A stretch of 55,483 bases of DNA from the NCBI GenBank assembly GCA_028697885.1, contig JAQVER010000011.1:1-55483 (forward strand), given 5' to 3'. Below, piece by piece: positions 42,191 through 51,952 of the stretch (the first letter of the stretch is position 1; each line of letters begins with the position of its first letter). The position numbers and the translations under genes were made by a program. Below the pieces are notes generated by a model. The model searched no databases. It was given only the letters and a program-made list of their open reading frames with translations, and was not told the DNA's origin. Source of the stretch: Desulfocapsaceae bacterium (GTDB lineage Bacteria > Desulfobacterota > Desulfobulbia > Desulfobulbales > Desulfocapsaceae).

Positions 42191-43837
42191 TCAAACCGTT
42201 AGGGCCGAAGCACTCTTGCCCAGCAGGGCGGCGCCAATAGCGTTGCCGACCTCGCAATGCTCCGGGAAGGTGACGGTGGTGCCCAGCCGCTTGGCCACGC
42301 CAGGCAGGAAATAGCGGGAGGCGGCCCCAATGCCGATCAGAGGCGTTTTCAGGGAGAATTCAACACCAAGTACCGGATGACTGTCACGGCTGGTGATAAA
42401 CGAGGTCAGCGATTTTCCCCAGTAGCGATGAATGATATAATCGATGATCAGATCTTCAATCTGTTTTTCGGTACGGCGTATGACTTCCTGACAGAACTGT
42501 TCCAGATCGCCCCCCTTGATCCGGGCCAGAACAGCAGCCCCGTCTTTGGCCGCCTCACTGTTACCTAGAGAAATCAGGCCCAGCACATGCAGGGCATCGG
42601 TGGGGGTAAAACCGGTTTCAAAGATCAACTGCTCCCGCGCCAGTCCCTCCAGATGTTTTTCCAGGGGGACAGAAGAGAGGCCGATGGCATCTCCAATGGC
42701 CGCAGGTGTTGCCGGCCCGTGCTGACGAAGAAAAGCAATCACCGGATCTTCAAGATCCTCCGGCATATCTTCCTCGACGACCAGACCTATGCAGCGAGAG
42801 GAGGTGCCGGTACCCAGCCATTCAGAGGCCGGCGGCAAGTTGGCGGCCATAGAGAGGGGCACTACCCGGGTAGGCCCGATATGAAGCGCGCCCTGTTCAT
42901 CGACCAGCACATGACTGTCGCCGCCGATTCCTCCGGTAAACATATCAATCGCCTCCACATGGGTCTGCCACTCACCGATCTGACAGCCATCAGGGGCCAC
43001 AACCGGCCTGCCCTTTTCAATCATGGCAATATCAGTGGTGGTGCCACCCACATCAATGACCAGAGCATCGCCATTGGTCTGCAATGCCCCGAAATGAGCA
43101 GTACAGGCGGGACCGCTTGCCACCGTCACTCCGGCCCTTTCCACGGCCTGATCAATGGACACGGTCTGACCATTGCCGCCGATGATCGTCACCGGACAGG
43201 ACAAACCCTGTTTGATCATGGCAACCTGAACACCACCAATATAGTCCTGCATCAGGGGCATGAGCTTGGCATGGAGGGCAGCGGTCGCGGCCCTTTCCCG
43301 CATGCCTGCCTGCTGGCTGATCCGGTGCGAACAGAAGACCGGCTTGGGATCCAGCATCCCAATAGCCTTTTCCGCCACCAGCTCATGGGTAGGATTCTCC
43401 ATGGACATGGCACTACAGACCGCATAGGCATCCACCTCACCGGTCAGCCCCCGTACCGTATCCACCAAATTCTCCAGATCCAGCGGCTCTTCTTCGACAC
43501 CTTGAATGGTATGGCCACCCTTGATAAAGGCCACAGCCACCACCGGAAGTTTGAAATGTTTGACATAGCCGATCACAAAAAGACCAACCCTGGCCCCTTT
43601 GCCTTCGACCACGGCATTGGTAGCCAGAGTGGTGGAGACAGCCAGTTGCTCAATATCTGAGGATGCTACCCCAGATCCCTGCAGAAGGGAGGCCAGAACA
43701 TGGCCGGTTCCTGTGGCCAGATGGTAATGGGTGGTCGGTTCCTTGGCCGTAGCCATGACCGCCCCGCTGTCTGCCTCAATAAGAACCGCGTCAGTGTAGG
43801 TTCCCCCCGTATCTATGCCAATGATGTATTTTTTCAT
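42191..43837 (-). CDS. Hydantoinase/oxoprolinase-family ATP-dependent protein
   Basis: 548 residues. The N terminus GIDTGGTYTDAVLIE is the hydantoinase A/oxoprolinase signature. ALVIDVGGTTTDIAMIEKG marks the second nucleotide-binding half of the ASKHA fold. TGGIGGDSH and ISTTLATNA-like (VSTTLATNAVV) stretches also fit. Members open cyclic amides or activate carboxylates with ATP. No HyuB partner is adjacent, so the substrate is open. It is shorter than classical HyuA (about 680). It reads away from cmoA, from which it is separated by 213 bases. Confidence 0.8.
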   Translation of the reverse strand: MKKYIIGIDTGGTYTDAVLIEADSGAVMATAKEPTTHYHLATGTGHVLASLLQGSGVASSDIEQLAVSTTLATNAVVEGKGARVGLFVIGYVKHFKLPVVAVAFIKGGHTIQGVEEEPLDLENLVDTVRGLTGEVDAYAVCSAMSMENPTHELVAEKAIGMLDPKPVFCSHRISQQAGMRERAATAALHAKLMPLMQDYIGGVQVAMIKQGLSCPVTIIGGNGQTVSIDQAVERAGVTVASGPACTAHFGALQTNGDALVIDVGGTTTDIAMIEKGRPVVAPDGCQIGEWQTHVEAIDMFTGGIGGDSHVLVDEQGALHIGPTRVVPLSMAANLPPASEWLGTGTSSRCIGLVVEEDMPEDLEDPVIAFLRQHGPATPAAIGDAIGLSSVPLEKHLEGLAREQLIFETGFTPTDALHVLGLISLGNSEAAKDGAAVLARIKGGDLEQFCQEVIRRTEKQIEDLIIDYIIHRYWGKSLTSFITSRDSHPVLGVEFSLKTPLIGIGAASRYFLPGVAKRLGTTVTFPEHCEVGNAIGAALLGKSASALTV

Positions 43838-44050
43838 AATTCCTTGTCCCGTCTCATGCGATTATATTTACAATCAAGATCATTTCTTCACATTCTTTAC
43901 GTCGATAGTCTATAACTTGAGATGTACTCATACCACCTTGCAATTCGTATAAAACAATAGCAGGATTTTTTAAAGGGTTATAATATACTCTTCTTACGCT
44001 CAATCAATCATCATAATCCTCAGCCCAGCCCTGATTCCTTTATTGTCGCC

Positions 44051-44788
44051 ATGTTACCTACTACCAAAGACACCCTTTTTGCCATCAACCAGATCCAGGA
44101 AGATTTTGTCTTTAGCGAACGGGTCGCCCAGGTCTTCGACGACATGCTGGACCGCTCCATTCCTTTTTACCAGGAGGTCATCAAAGGAACGGCCCGACTC
44201 CTCGACACCTTTCTCCGCCAGAATGACACGGTCGTTGATCTTGGCTGTGCCACCGGCACCACCCTGTTGCAACTGGCCCGGTTGTTGCCGGATAAAGGGC
44301 TGCTATTCAAGGGAATCGACAACTCGCCTGCCATGCTCCACAAGGCCCGCCTGAAGGCGGAGATGTTCTCCAAACAGGATCAGGTCTCCTTTGTTGTCCA
44401 AGACATCACCGATCTGGATCAGGCCGATACCGGAGCCTTTCTCCTCAACTACACCCTTCAGTTCATCCGCCCCCTGCGGCGCAAGGACTTTATCCACAGA
44501 CTTTTCGACAACCTGCGTCCCGGAGGCGTCCTGATCCTCAGTGAAAAAAAGATTTCCCACGACCCTCTGCTCAACCGTAAATATATCGACATCTACCATC
44601 AGTTCAAGCTGGAACGCGGTTATTCAGAGCTCGAAATTGCCAAAAAAAGAGAGGCCCTGGAAAATATCCTGATCCCCTTTTCCATTGAAGAAAACCGGGA
44701 GCTTCTGCTGGGTGCCGGATTTACAAACGTTGAGACCTTCTTCCAATGGTTCAATTTCGTCTCCTTTATTGCCATCAAACCGGGTTGA
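44051..44788 (+). CDS. cmoA: CmoA, carboxy-S-adenosyl-L-methionine synthase
   Basis: 245 residues, the usual length. The class I methyltransferase fold is visible (VVDLGCATGTTLLQLA). CmoA features include FVFSERVAQVFDDMLDRSIP, FLLNYTLQFI and LILSEKKISHDPLLN. It makes carboxy-SAM from SAM and prephenate. CmoB, encoded 5 bases downstream, uses this to form 5-oxyacetyl uridine at position 34 of tRNA. Confidence 0.92.
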   Translation: MLPTTKDTLFAINQIQEDFVFSERVAQVFDDMLDRSIPFYQEVIKGTARLLDTFLRQNDTVVDLGCATGTTLLQLARLLPDKGLLFKGIDNSPAMLHKARLKAEMFSKQDQVSFVVQDITDLDQADTGAFLLNYTLQFIRPLRRKDFIHRLFDNLRPGGVLILSEKKISHDPLLNRKYIDIYHQFKLERGYSELEIAKKREALENILIPFSIEENRELLLGAGFTNVETFFQWFNFVSFIAIKPG

Positions 44789-44793
44789 ACCAG

Positions 44794-45777
44794 ATGCCAT
44801 CTTCCATTGATTATCTTTCCCTGCTCCCGGAAACCGCCCGCCGTCCGGAGATTTTGTCCCTCCACCAGGAACGGCAGCAATGGATCAATCAACAGAAAAA
44901 GGGGTTTCTCCGCTACCGCACCCCCTATGAATCCCTTGCCCCTTTTGTTGCCCGGACCGTCGACTGCACTGGTGGCACCGTCATCATCGGCGGCCCTGAT
45001 GAACTGAATTCTGCCGATCAGTCGCAGGTCAGAGAGGCCATGCGCGCCTTCATGCCCTGGCGTAAAGGCCCTTTTTCTGTCTTTGGCATCGATATCGATG
45101 CCGAATGGCGGAGTGAACGGAAATGGCAGCGCTTGCTGCCGATGTTGCCCGACCTTGAGGATAAGATTATAGCCGATATCGGCTGCAACAACGGTTACTA
45201 CATGTTCCGAATGGCCCCTTATCGCCCCAAACTGGTCCTCGGTCTGGAACCCTCCATGCAGCACTATTACTGTTTCAAGGCCTTGAACAGTATGGCCAGA
45301 CAGGAGGCGCTCCATATTGACCTACTCGGCGTGGAGCATCTCTCCCTTTTCCCTGATTGCTTCGATGTCCTCTTTCTCATGGGCATCATCTACCACCGCG
45401 CCTCACCCATTGATGTCCTGCGTGACGTCTATCAATCCTTGCGACCCGGGGGAACACTATTGCTGGAATCCCAGGCGATCCCCGGCGATGCGCCCATTGC
45501 CCTCTTTCCCGACAAGACCTATGCCAAGGTGCCCGGCACCTATTTTATCCCCACCGGCCTTTGTTTGCAGCTGTGGATGGAAAAAGCAGGCTTTGATCAG
45601 GTCGAACTCTTCTGCCAGCACCCCATGAGTGCAGAAGAACAACGCTCCACCGAATGGATGACCTTTGAATCATACAGCGATTTCATCGATCCGCAGAATC
45701 CGACACTTACCGTGGAAGGATACCCGGCTCCGCACCGCGTCTTCCTGCGGGGCAGGAAAAAATCAATCTTCCCCTGA
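44794..45777 (+). CDS. cmoB: CmoB, tRNA U34 carboxymethyltransferase
   Basis: About 327 residues, as in Escherichia coli. Characteristic stretches are WRKGPFSVFGIDIDAEWRSE followed by KWQR, then IADIGCNNGYYMFRM, FLMGIIYHRASPIDVL and STEWMTFESY. It transfers the carboxymethyl group of carboxy-SAM to 5-hydroxyuridine 34 in tRNA. The start is ATG 44794, directly after cmoA. Confidence 0.93.
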   Translation: MPSSIDYLSLLPETARRPEILSLHQERQQWINQQKKGFLRYRTPYESLAPFVARTVDCTGGTVIIGGPDELNSADQSQVREAMRAFMPWRKGPFSVFGIDIDAEWRSERKWQRLLPMLPDLEDKIIADIGCNNGYYMFRMAPYRPKLVLGLEPSMQHYYCFKALNSMARQEALHIDLLGVEHLSLFPDCFDVLFLMGIIYHRASPIDVLRDVYQSLRPGGTLLLESQAIPGDAPIALFPDKTYAKVPGTYFIPTGLCLQLWMEKAGFDQVELFCQHPMSAEEQRSTEWMTFESYSDFIDPQNPTLTVEGYPAPHRVFLRGRKKSIFP

Positions 45778-45878
45778 CAACAAAGAAAAATCATGGCAAA
45801 ACTTGCCTTTGAATGCAGGTGTGGTATAGAATTGAACATGAAACTTTCCAATATACATAATAAATAAGGAGCACATAT

Positions 45879-46433
45879 ATGGATCCAAATTCCTGTACCC
45901 TCTGCAGTGGTGGCCTGAAAGGGGCTGAGGCAACCTTTGGTGAAACGGCGGAAAAATGGGGCGTAAAAGAGATTATCTACACCTTTGAAGGACACAAGCT
46001 GCATCGGGAGAACAATGCCGTCTATCTCAGCCAGCAGGATCTGGAACGAGGCGATATCAGCATGGAACTAGCCTCAAAGATGCTCAACCGTACCTATTAC
46101 GAGACCTCCAAGATCAGAAAGGTATTGCAAACCATCTTTCATATGGTCAACAACGGCCATCAGATCTTTGTCATCGGCACCATCCTCGAAGACAATTCCG
46201 TCAAGGGCGGTACGGGCTGGGCTGTGGAACTGGCCAAACTGTTCAACCGCCCCCTCCACGTCTTTGATCAACCCCGGAAACAATGGTTTACCTGGAAAGA
46301 GAACCAGTGGCAGCCGGATACCCCGATCATTGAATACAACACCTTTGTAGGGTCTGGTACCAGATATCTCAGTGATGCCGGCCGTGAGGCCATCATAAAA
46401 CTCTTTGAGGACTCTTTTACCCCTCATCAATAA
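45879..46433 (+). CDS. SLOG-like Rossmann-fold protein of unknown function
   Basis: 184 residues. The motif VKGGTGWAVELAKLFNRPLH with VFDQPRKQWFTW is typical of a conserved bacterial family related to DprA/LOG nucleotide-binding folds. The N terminus has a Cys pair (CTLCSGG). No partner suggests a pathway. AAGGAGCACAT gives the ribosome site. The assignment rests on pattern memory only. Confidence 0.6.
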   Translation: MDPNSCTLCSGGLKGAEATFGETAEKWGVKEIIYTFEGHKLHRENNAVYLSQQDLERGDISMELASKMLNRTYYETSKIRKVLQTIFHMVNNGHQIFVIGTILEDNSVKGGTGWAVELAKLFNRPLHVFDQPRKQWFTWKENQWQPDTPIIEYNTFVGSGTRYLSDAGREAIIKLFEDSFTPHQ

Positions 46434-46470
46434 CTCCATCCTTTTGACCTAACACCGTAAGAGAAAAATC

Positions 46471-46815
46471 ATGAACAAACACTGCCTTTTCTGCAAGATT
46501 ATTGCCGGCGAGATCCCCGCGGACAAACTCTATGAAGACGATGAGTTTCTGGCCTTTCGGGATATTTCACCCCAGGCACCTGTCCATTTCCTGATCATCC
46601 CCAAAAAACATATTGTTGGCCCGGCATTCCTGGAGAGCGAAGATGAGCTGCTCATGGGCAAGATGATACGCATAGGCGCACGGCTTGCCAAGGAACTTGA
46701 GCTCATTGATGGGTACCGGATGATCTTTAACAATGGCGCTGCTGCAGGCCAAACCGTCTTTCACATCCATCTCCACGTTCTGGGCGGCCGTCAGCTGCTC
46801 TGGCCGCCAGGCTGA
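46471..46815 (+). CDS. hinT: HIT (histidine triad) family nucleotide-binding protein, HinT-like
   Basis: 114 residues. CLFCKIIAGEIPADKLYEDD opens the protein and the triad is QTVFHIHLHVLGGR followed by LLWPPG, as in HinT phosphoramidases that act on adenosine 5'-monophosphoramidate-type substrates. It has a complete active site. Confidence 0.93.
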   Translation: MNKHCLFCKIIAGEIPADKLYEDDEFLAFRDISPQAPVHFLIIPKKHIVGPAFLESEDELLMGKMIRIGARLAKELELIDGYRMIFNNGAAAGQTVFHIHLHVLGGRQLLWPPG

Positions 46816-47285
46816 TTACAGAGAAGCAAGAAGTCGCACGGGGCCGGCCCCCAAAAAAAACCAGCCCCGTGCTGACAGAAACTATGCTCCTCCAGTTCCT
46901 CCCGAAATTACTCCCTATCCGCCAGAACTTAATCTGTCGATCAGTGGAACCAGCCGCTATGAACGACCATGGTCAAATGGTCAAAATCATTAGGCGTGGT
47001 TAGGATAAATTCATTGTATGAATCTGAATAGTAACCAACATGCCTTTTTTGAAAATATCTTAAATCAGACAAAGTAATAAATCTCAACGCATCGCTTTGC
47101 CTAAATATTTAAGATTACCAATGGGTCCGTCCATTCGAAAAATTGTTATTTGGCTCCAGCTATTCCACACGATCTTATGGCCCATTTCTCATATAGGACA
47201 AATCATCGTTTGTAAAAAATTATGTGCACAAATATTATTCAGCAAGATACAAGAATAATCCACCATCAGAGACCAAGGAGGGGTT
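46816..47285. other. Gene-free interval with terminator hairpin
   Basis: GCACGGGGC (46836-46844) pairs with GCCCCGTGC (46864-46872) around an A-rich loop, probably the terminator of the HIT gene. From about 47000 the sequence is AT-rich. I see no gene, RNA or repeat there beyond the likely promoter region of the kinase gene at 47286. Confidence 0.5.
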
Positions 47286-49058
47286 ATGGGAGAGATATGT
47301 GATCGCAGGGGCGGAGAGCGTGTTAGCGATAACGAATCAGGGCTTGGCTGGATCTGCCTGCCCGGGCCGGGGAAGGTCTTTCAGTTGGACAAGTTGACAG
47401 TGTCTGACTGTTGTTTCGTAGGTATCCGTAACCTCAGCGATTCCGGAATGATGCTGGAGGTGGATGAACCCCTTGCTGTCGGGACATTACTGGTCATCAG
47501 CCGCCATGATTTCCGCACTGGCGACTGGCGTTCATCTGCCGGTACAGTTGTCTGGTGCAAGCAGATTCGTAAACAATATTATTGTCTGGGTGTCAATTTC
47601 CGCTCCCAAAACAGCTCCTCTGTCATGCCTTCTCTGGTGCCACCGAGGGATAATTTTCATATCATTGAACATCTTCCTTTTTTACTCCATTCCGACTTGC
47701 TCAAATCTGTGCCTAAAAATGCCATTTGGTCACTTCTCAACTGCATTAGGCCGTGTAGGTTTGAGGCCGGAGAGCGAATCTTCTCTCAAGGGGACCCAGG
47801 GGATTGTTTTTATCTTATTGAAGAGGGGCGTTGCCGTGTTCATTGCTTGAAAGATGGCAATGAACACCTGATAGCCGTCCTCAACCTCTGTGACGTGGTG
47901 GGCGAGATGGCGGTGCTCACCGGGGAAAACCGCTTGGTCCATATTGATGCGGAAATCGACTCAGCGCTGTGGAGGATCGATCGAGAGGCTTATGGTCGAG
48001 TAGCAGAGTTACATCCAGAACTTCGGCTGTTCCTCACTGAACAGGTTACCAAACGTTTTGAAGTTTCGGGCCATTTTGCCGACAAGATGATCGGCAAATA
48101 TACAGTCCGGCACAAACTGGGCAATGGCGCCTGGGCCATTGTCTTTTCCGGCGAACATCAGTTATTGAAAAAACCGGTGGCCATCAAGATGCTCAAGCAT
48201 ACCATGGCTATGGATGTCGAGTTTAAGGAGAAGTTCTCCCAAGAAGGAGAAATCATCGCCCGGATGAATCATCCCAACGTGGTACAGGTCTATGATATCG
48301 AAAGCCGTTTCAATACTACGTTCATTATAATGGAGCTCCTGAATGGAGAATCTTTAGAAAGTCGGCTGAAACGTGAAGGGGCTTTACCGTTTGATGTGGC
48401 TGCCCGTTATCTGCATCAGACTTGTTCGGCTCTGGCGTATGCCCATGACACAGGAATTATCCATCAAGACATCAAGCCGGATAATCTGTTCATCTGTAAC
48501 GACGATTCTCTAAAGGTTGTGGACTTCGGTCTTGCCTGTGCAAGCGGCAGTGAGAACTTCGAGATGGAGGGCACTTTGTTCTACATGTCACCGGAGCAGA
48601 TTAATAGCGATCCGGTTGATGCCCGTACTGATATCTATTGCATGGGTATCACGGCCTATGAAATGGTAGCTGGTCGGCGACCATATCCAGAAAATGATTT
48701 GGGGCGGCTTATGGAGCGGCATGTAGAGGAGGATATTCCCGATCCGGCTCTAGCGGTTCCGGGGATTCCAGAATCTTTACGGGCCTTCATCATCAAGGCG
48801 TGTCAGCGCGACCCCGCCAATCGTTATCAAAGCATGACCGATGCTCTGGTCGATCTAGAACCCCTCTGTGGGACGAGGGAGCATACAGGCATTTCTTCTT
48901 TAGTTCAGCCAAGATGTCATATGAGCAGTATGCATTTTTTCTACCAGGATGAACATAGGAAAGAAGTGACCCAGCTCTTTGAGGAATTTCATTCCCGTGC
49001 CCGTGAGTTGGGAGTGATCACACATCTAGCCGATTTTGAAAATTTTCAGGTGCAATGA
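47286..49058 (+). CDS. PilZ - cyclic-nucleotide-binding - Ser/Thr protein kinase fusion
   Basis: 590 residues. Residues about 8-112 look like a PilZ domain (VGIRNLSDSGMMLEVDEPLA, GTVVWCK, YCLGVNF), though the RxxxR motif is weak (RRGGER). Residues about 150-270 form a cNMP-binding domain (FSQGDPGDCFYLIEEGRCRV, VGEMAVLTGENR). Residues about 275-540 are a Hanks-type kinase with VAIKML (K301), HQDIKPDNL (D395, HQD in place of HRD), VDFGL (D413) and MSPEQ. A tail of about 50 residues follows. No membrane helix or PASTA repeat. The PP2C gene overlaps by 4 bases. It may join c-di-GMP, cNMP and phosphorylation signals. Confidence 0.83.
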   Translation: MGEICDRRGGERVSDNESGLGWICLPGPGKVFQLDKLTVSDCCFVGIRNLSDSGMMLEVDEPLAVGTLLVISRHDFRTGDWRSSAGTVVWCKQIRKQYYCLGVNFRSQNSSSVMPSLVPPRDNFHIIEHLPFLLHSDLLKSVPKNAIWSLLNCIRPCRFEAGERIFSQGDPGDCFYLIEEGRCRVHCLKDGNEHLIAVLNLCDVVGEMAVLTGENRLVHIDAEIDSALWRIDREAYGRVAELHPELRLFLTEQVTKRFEVSGHFADKMIGKYTVRHKLGNGAWAIVFSGEHQLLKKPVAIKMLKHTMAMDVEFKEKFSQEGEIIARMNHPNVVQVYDIESRFNTTFIIMELLNGESLESRLKREGALPFDVAARYLHQTCSALAYAHDTGIIHQDIKPDNLFICNDDSLKVVDFGLACASGSENFEMEGTLFYMSPEQINSDPVDARTDIYCMGITAYEMVAGRRPYPENDLGRLMERHVEEDIPDPALAVPGIPESLRAFIIKACQRDPANRYQSMTDALVDLEPLCGTREHTGISSLVQPRCHMSSMHFFYQDEHRKEVTQLFEEFHSRARELGVITHLADFENFQVQ

Positions 49059-49789
49059 CTTCTATGATTTTTAATTGCCATGGTGACACTCATATTGGCC
49101 TGGTCAAGACCCGCAACGAAGATCGATACCTGATCAAGGAGATCAATGGAGGCCTCCTTCTTGTTGTAGCTGATGGCTTGGGTGGTAATCCCAGTGGAGA
49201 CGTTGCGGCGCAACTGGTGGTGGACTCCCTGGAGAGCTTCCAGCCGCATTTTGAGGGGTCTTTGGAGCTTCAACTAACAGCGGCGGTATGTCGGGCTAAT
49301 GAGTTGGTTTTACAGGTAGGAAATGATAACTCCGCCCTGCAGGGTATGGGCAGCACGGTCACTGTTGCGCTGGTGATGAATGACCAGGTCTGTTGGGCGC
49401 ATGTAGGCGACAGTCGCTTGTATCACTTTCGGGAAGGGGAACTAGAACAGCTCACCATTGATCAGAATTTGGGGCAGGAACTGTATGAGAGGGGTGAAAT
49501 CTCTGCTGATGAGCTGGCCGGACACAAGATGCGTAATTTTTTGAGCCAATGTATTGGCGAGGATGAAATCGAACCGGTAAGTGGTCATCTTCATCTTTCC
49601 CCTGGAGATCAACTACTGCTCTCCACTGACGGCTTGCATGATTTAGTGCAAGATATCGAGATCAAAGGAATATTATCCTTGAAAAACAGTGTTCAGGAAC
49701 GGGTTGCACGATTAATTATTGTCGGCCTTGAAGCGGGAGGGAACGACAACATCACCGTAGTACTGGATGAAGCTGGGTGCTCGGGGTGA
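49055..49789 (+). CDS. PP2C-type Ser/Thr protein phosphatase
   Basis: 244 residues. Metal-binding motifs are in order: GLVKTRNEDRYLI, VVADGLGGNPSGDVAAQL, VGDSRLYHFREG, LLLSTDGLHD and GGNDNITVVLDE. It is complete and should reverse the action of the kinase, with which it overlaps (ATGA). Confidence 0.92.
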   Translation: MTSMIFNCHGDTHIGLVKTRNEDRYLIKEINGGLLLVVADGLGGNPSGDVAAQLVVDSLESFQPHFEGSLELQLTAAVCRANELVLQVGNDNSALQGMGSTVTVALVMNDQVCWAHVGDSRLYHFREGELEQLTIDQNLGQELYERGEISADELAGHKMRNFLSQCIGEDEIEPVSGHLHLSPGDQLLLSTDGLHDLVQDIEIKGILSLKNSVQERVARLIIVGLEAGGNDNITVVLDEAGCSG

Positions 49790-49926
49790 CGTTACAAACA
49801 CTTTCGGCAATTATTTCCGATTGATTGAGGAAAAATATACAAATCAACGTTCGTTTTTATAACGATGAAGGGAGCTAGAAACAACCTAAGCAAAGATACG
49901 CAAGAGTTCCCATCCTCCTCATTGTT

Positions 49927-51774
49927 TCATTCACTTCCGTTTTTCTTGGCCTCCAGCACATCCCAGCGGTCATAGAGTTGCGCTACGGCATCCTGCGCTT
50001 CCTGCAACTCAGTCCAGCATTCATGCAGCCGTTCCGGATCTGAGACTGTCTCAGGGGCATCCATAAGCGTCTGCAGCCGTTCCTGTTCTTCCTCCGCCTG
50101 CAAGATCTTTTCTTCTATCTGCTCATATTCCCGCTGATCAAGATAAGAGAGCTTACCTGTCTTCTTCTTTTTTTCCGGGCTGCCGGCAACAGGCGTGATT
50201 ACCAGCGATTTTTCATTCTCCTTGCCACTTTTCTGCAGGGCTGAAAGCCACTGCTCATAATCAGCAAAATAGCCCACTCCCCCCCGCCCATCAAAACCAA
50301 GCACCTGGTCGCAGACGCGATCGAGCAGAAAACGATCATGGGTCACGAGGACCAGCGCCCCGGGGAATTCAAGGAGGCTCTCTTCCAGAACATCAAGAGA
50401 AGGGATATCAAGATCATTGGTTGGTTCGTCAAGAAGCAGAATGTCTGCTGGCTGGCGCATCAGCTCGGCAATAAGAATCCGAGCCTGCTCCCCACCAGAG
50501 AGCTGCCCTACCGGGGTTTCCAGTTGCTCGGGCTGAAAGAGAAAACGTTTGGCCCACGAGATGACATGCATGGAGTGCCCCTGGCAGACAATGGCATCTC
50601 CATCAGGGGCCAGGGCGCGACGCAAGGTCACGGCAGGATTGATCTTTTCGCGCCGCTGATCAAAACTGACAATACGCACCCCATCAGCCACAACGATCTC
50701 TCCACAATCAGGTGTGAGCACCCCGTCACCCCTGCCGGCGGCGGCCAGAAGCTGCATCAGGGTGGATTTGCCACAACCATTTCTTCCCAAGAGCCCAAGC
50801 CTGGTGCCGGGAGAAAGGACCATATCGAGGCCAGAAAACAGTGTATTCCCACCATGCCCCTTGGCAATTCCGTGGGCCTCAAGGAGTTTCTTGGTTTTCC
50901 GACCGGTCGCATCAAATGATATCTGCACACTTGATGTAGAGCGATTACGGGTCTTGACCTGCGCCAGTTCATCCTGCAGTCTGTGCGCCTCATCAATACG
51001 ATAACGAGCCTTGGTGGCCCGGGCCTTGGGCCCGCGCCGGAGCCACTCGGTCTCCCTGCGGACCTTGTTCGATAACCGTTCTTCCTGCTGTTGCTGCTGC
51101 CCGAGAAAGATTTCACGCTCTTCAAGAAATTTAACATAGGCCCCCTGCACCTGAAAAGAGCCTTCAGGATAAAGAGCTGACAATTCCACAACCCGACTGA
51201 CCGTATTTTCCAGGAAACGACGGTCATGACTCACCAGCAGGACCGCCGATGGCCCATCAGCAGACGGACTGCACAGCATCTTTTCGAGCCAGAGAATCCC
51301 CTCGATGTCAAGATGGTTGGTGGGCTCATCCATGACCAGGATGTCGGGCCGGACTACCAGGGAGCGACAGATGGAAAGACGTTTACGCCAGCCACCGGAC
51401 AAAACGCGAACAGGGACAGCGGGATCGGCAAATTCGGCCCTGCTCAGCAGGGCATGGACCCGGTTATACTGCTCGGTTCCATCCAGATCGAGACCGGAAA
51501 GAGCCTGCTGCAGATTTTCAGCGACACTCTTCTCCTCCTCAAAGACATCCACCTGATCCAGATAAGCGGTACGCACATGCCTCTGGGTCAGAATCTTTCC
51601 CTCATCGGCCTCAATCTTATTGCAGATAATCTTGAGCAGCGTTGATTTGCCGCTGCCATTAGGACCGATAAGACCAATCCGGTCACCATCACTGATCGAA
51701 AGAGATATATTTTTAAACAAGGTTTGAGCACCAAAAGACTTGCTCAAGGAGTTACAACTAAGAAGATGCGCCAT
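49927..51774 (-). CDS. uup: ABC-F family ATPase, Uup-like
   Basis: 615 residues with two ABC domains in one chain: Walker A GPNGSGKST and LGRNGCGKST, signatures VLSGGWRKRL and LSGGEQARIL, Walker B LVMDEPTNHLDI and LLLDEPTNDLDI. The linker is highly charged (LRRGPKARATKARY). The C-terminal coiled coil (about 535-612) is typical of Uup, which binds DNA/ribosomes and influences transposon excision and translation. No transmembrane segments. Confidence 0.9.
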   Translation of the reverse strand: MAHLLSCNSLSKSFGAQTLFKNISLSISDGDRIGLIGPNGSGKSTLLKIICNKIEADEGKILTQRHVRTAYLDQVDVFEEEKSVAENLQQALSGLDLDGTEQYNRVHALLSRAEFADPAVPVRVLSGGWRKRLSICRSLVVRPDILVMDEPTNHLDIEGILWLEKMLCSPSADGPSAVLLVSHDRRFLENTVSRVVELSALYPEGSFQVQGAYVKFLEEREIFLGQQQQQEERLSNKVRRETEWLRRGPKARATKARYRIDEAHRLQDELAQVKTRNRSTSSVQISFDATGRKTKKLLEAHGIAKGHGGNTLFSGLDMVLSPGTRLGLLGRNGCGKSTLMQLLAAAGRGDGVLTPDCGEIVVADGVRIVSFDQRREKINPAVTLRRALAPDGDAIVCQGHSMHVISWAKRFLFQPEQLETPVGQLSGGEQARILIAELMRQPADILLLDEPTNDLDIPSLDVLEESLLEFPGALVLVTHDRFLLDRVCDQVLGFDGRGGVGYFADYEQWLSALQKSGKENEKSLVITPVAGSPEKKKKTGKLSYLDQREYEQIEEKILQAEEEQERLQTLMDAPETVSDPERLHECWTELQEAQDAVAQLYDRWDVLEAKKNGSE

Positions 51775-51952
51775 AAAAGATAAGTGCTGGTTCTCGCCTG
51801 GAAGGCGTTAAACAAATTTGGTTAAAGAGATGGAAAAGCCATCAACATAAGAACAGGGTGGCTTTTTTATTGATTAATCCGAAAGTCGCGGTTATAACAA
51901 CCCAGATCAATGCTAAAATTGTACAAAAAGAGAACTATTCTCGACAGTTTTC

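Noticed and set aside
46733..46993. 86-codon open frame overlapping the HIT gene
   Set aside because: It starts out of frame inside hinT and runs through the terminator hairpin; no protein-like features.
51834..51868. AGCCA/TGGCT hairpin with T-run between uup and the M23 gene as a small RNA terminator
   Set aside because: A 5-bp stem with a long loop and no gene reading into it on the plus strand; too weak without expression data.
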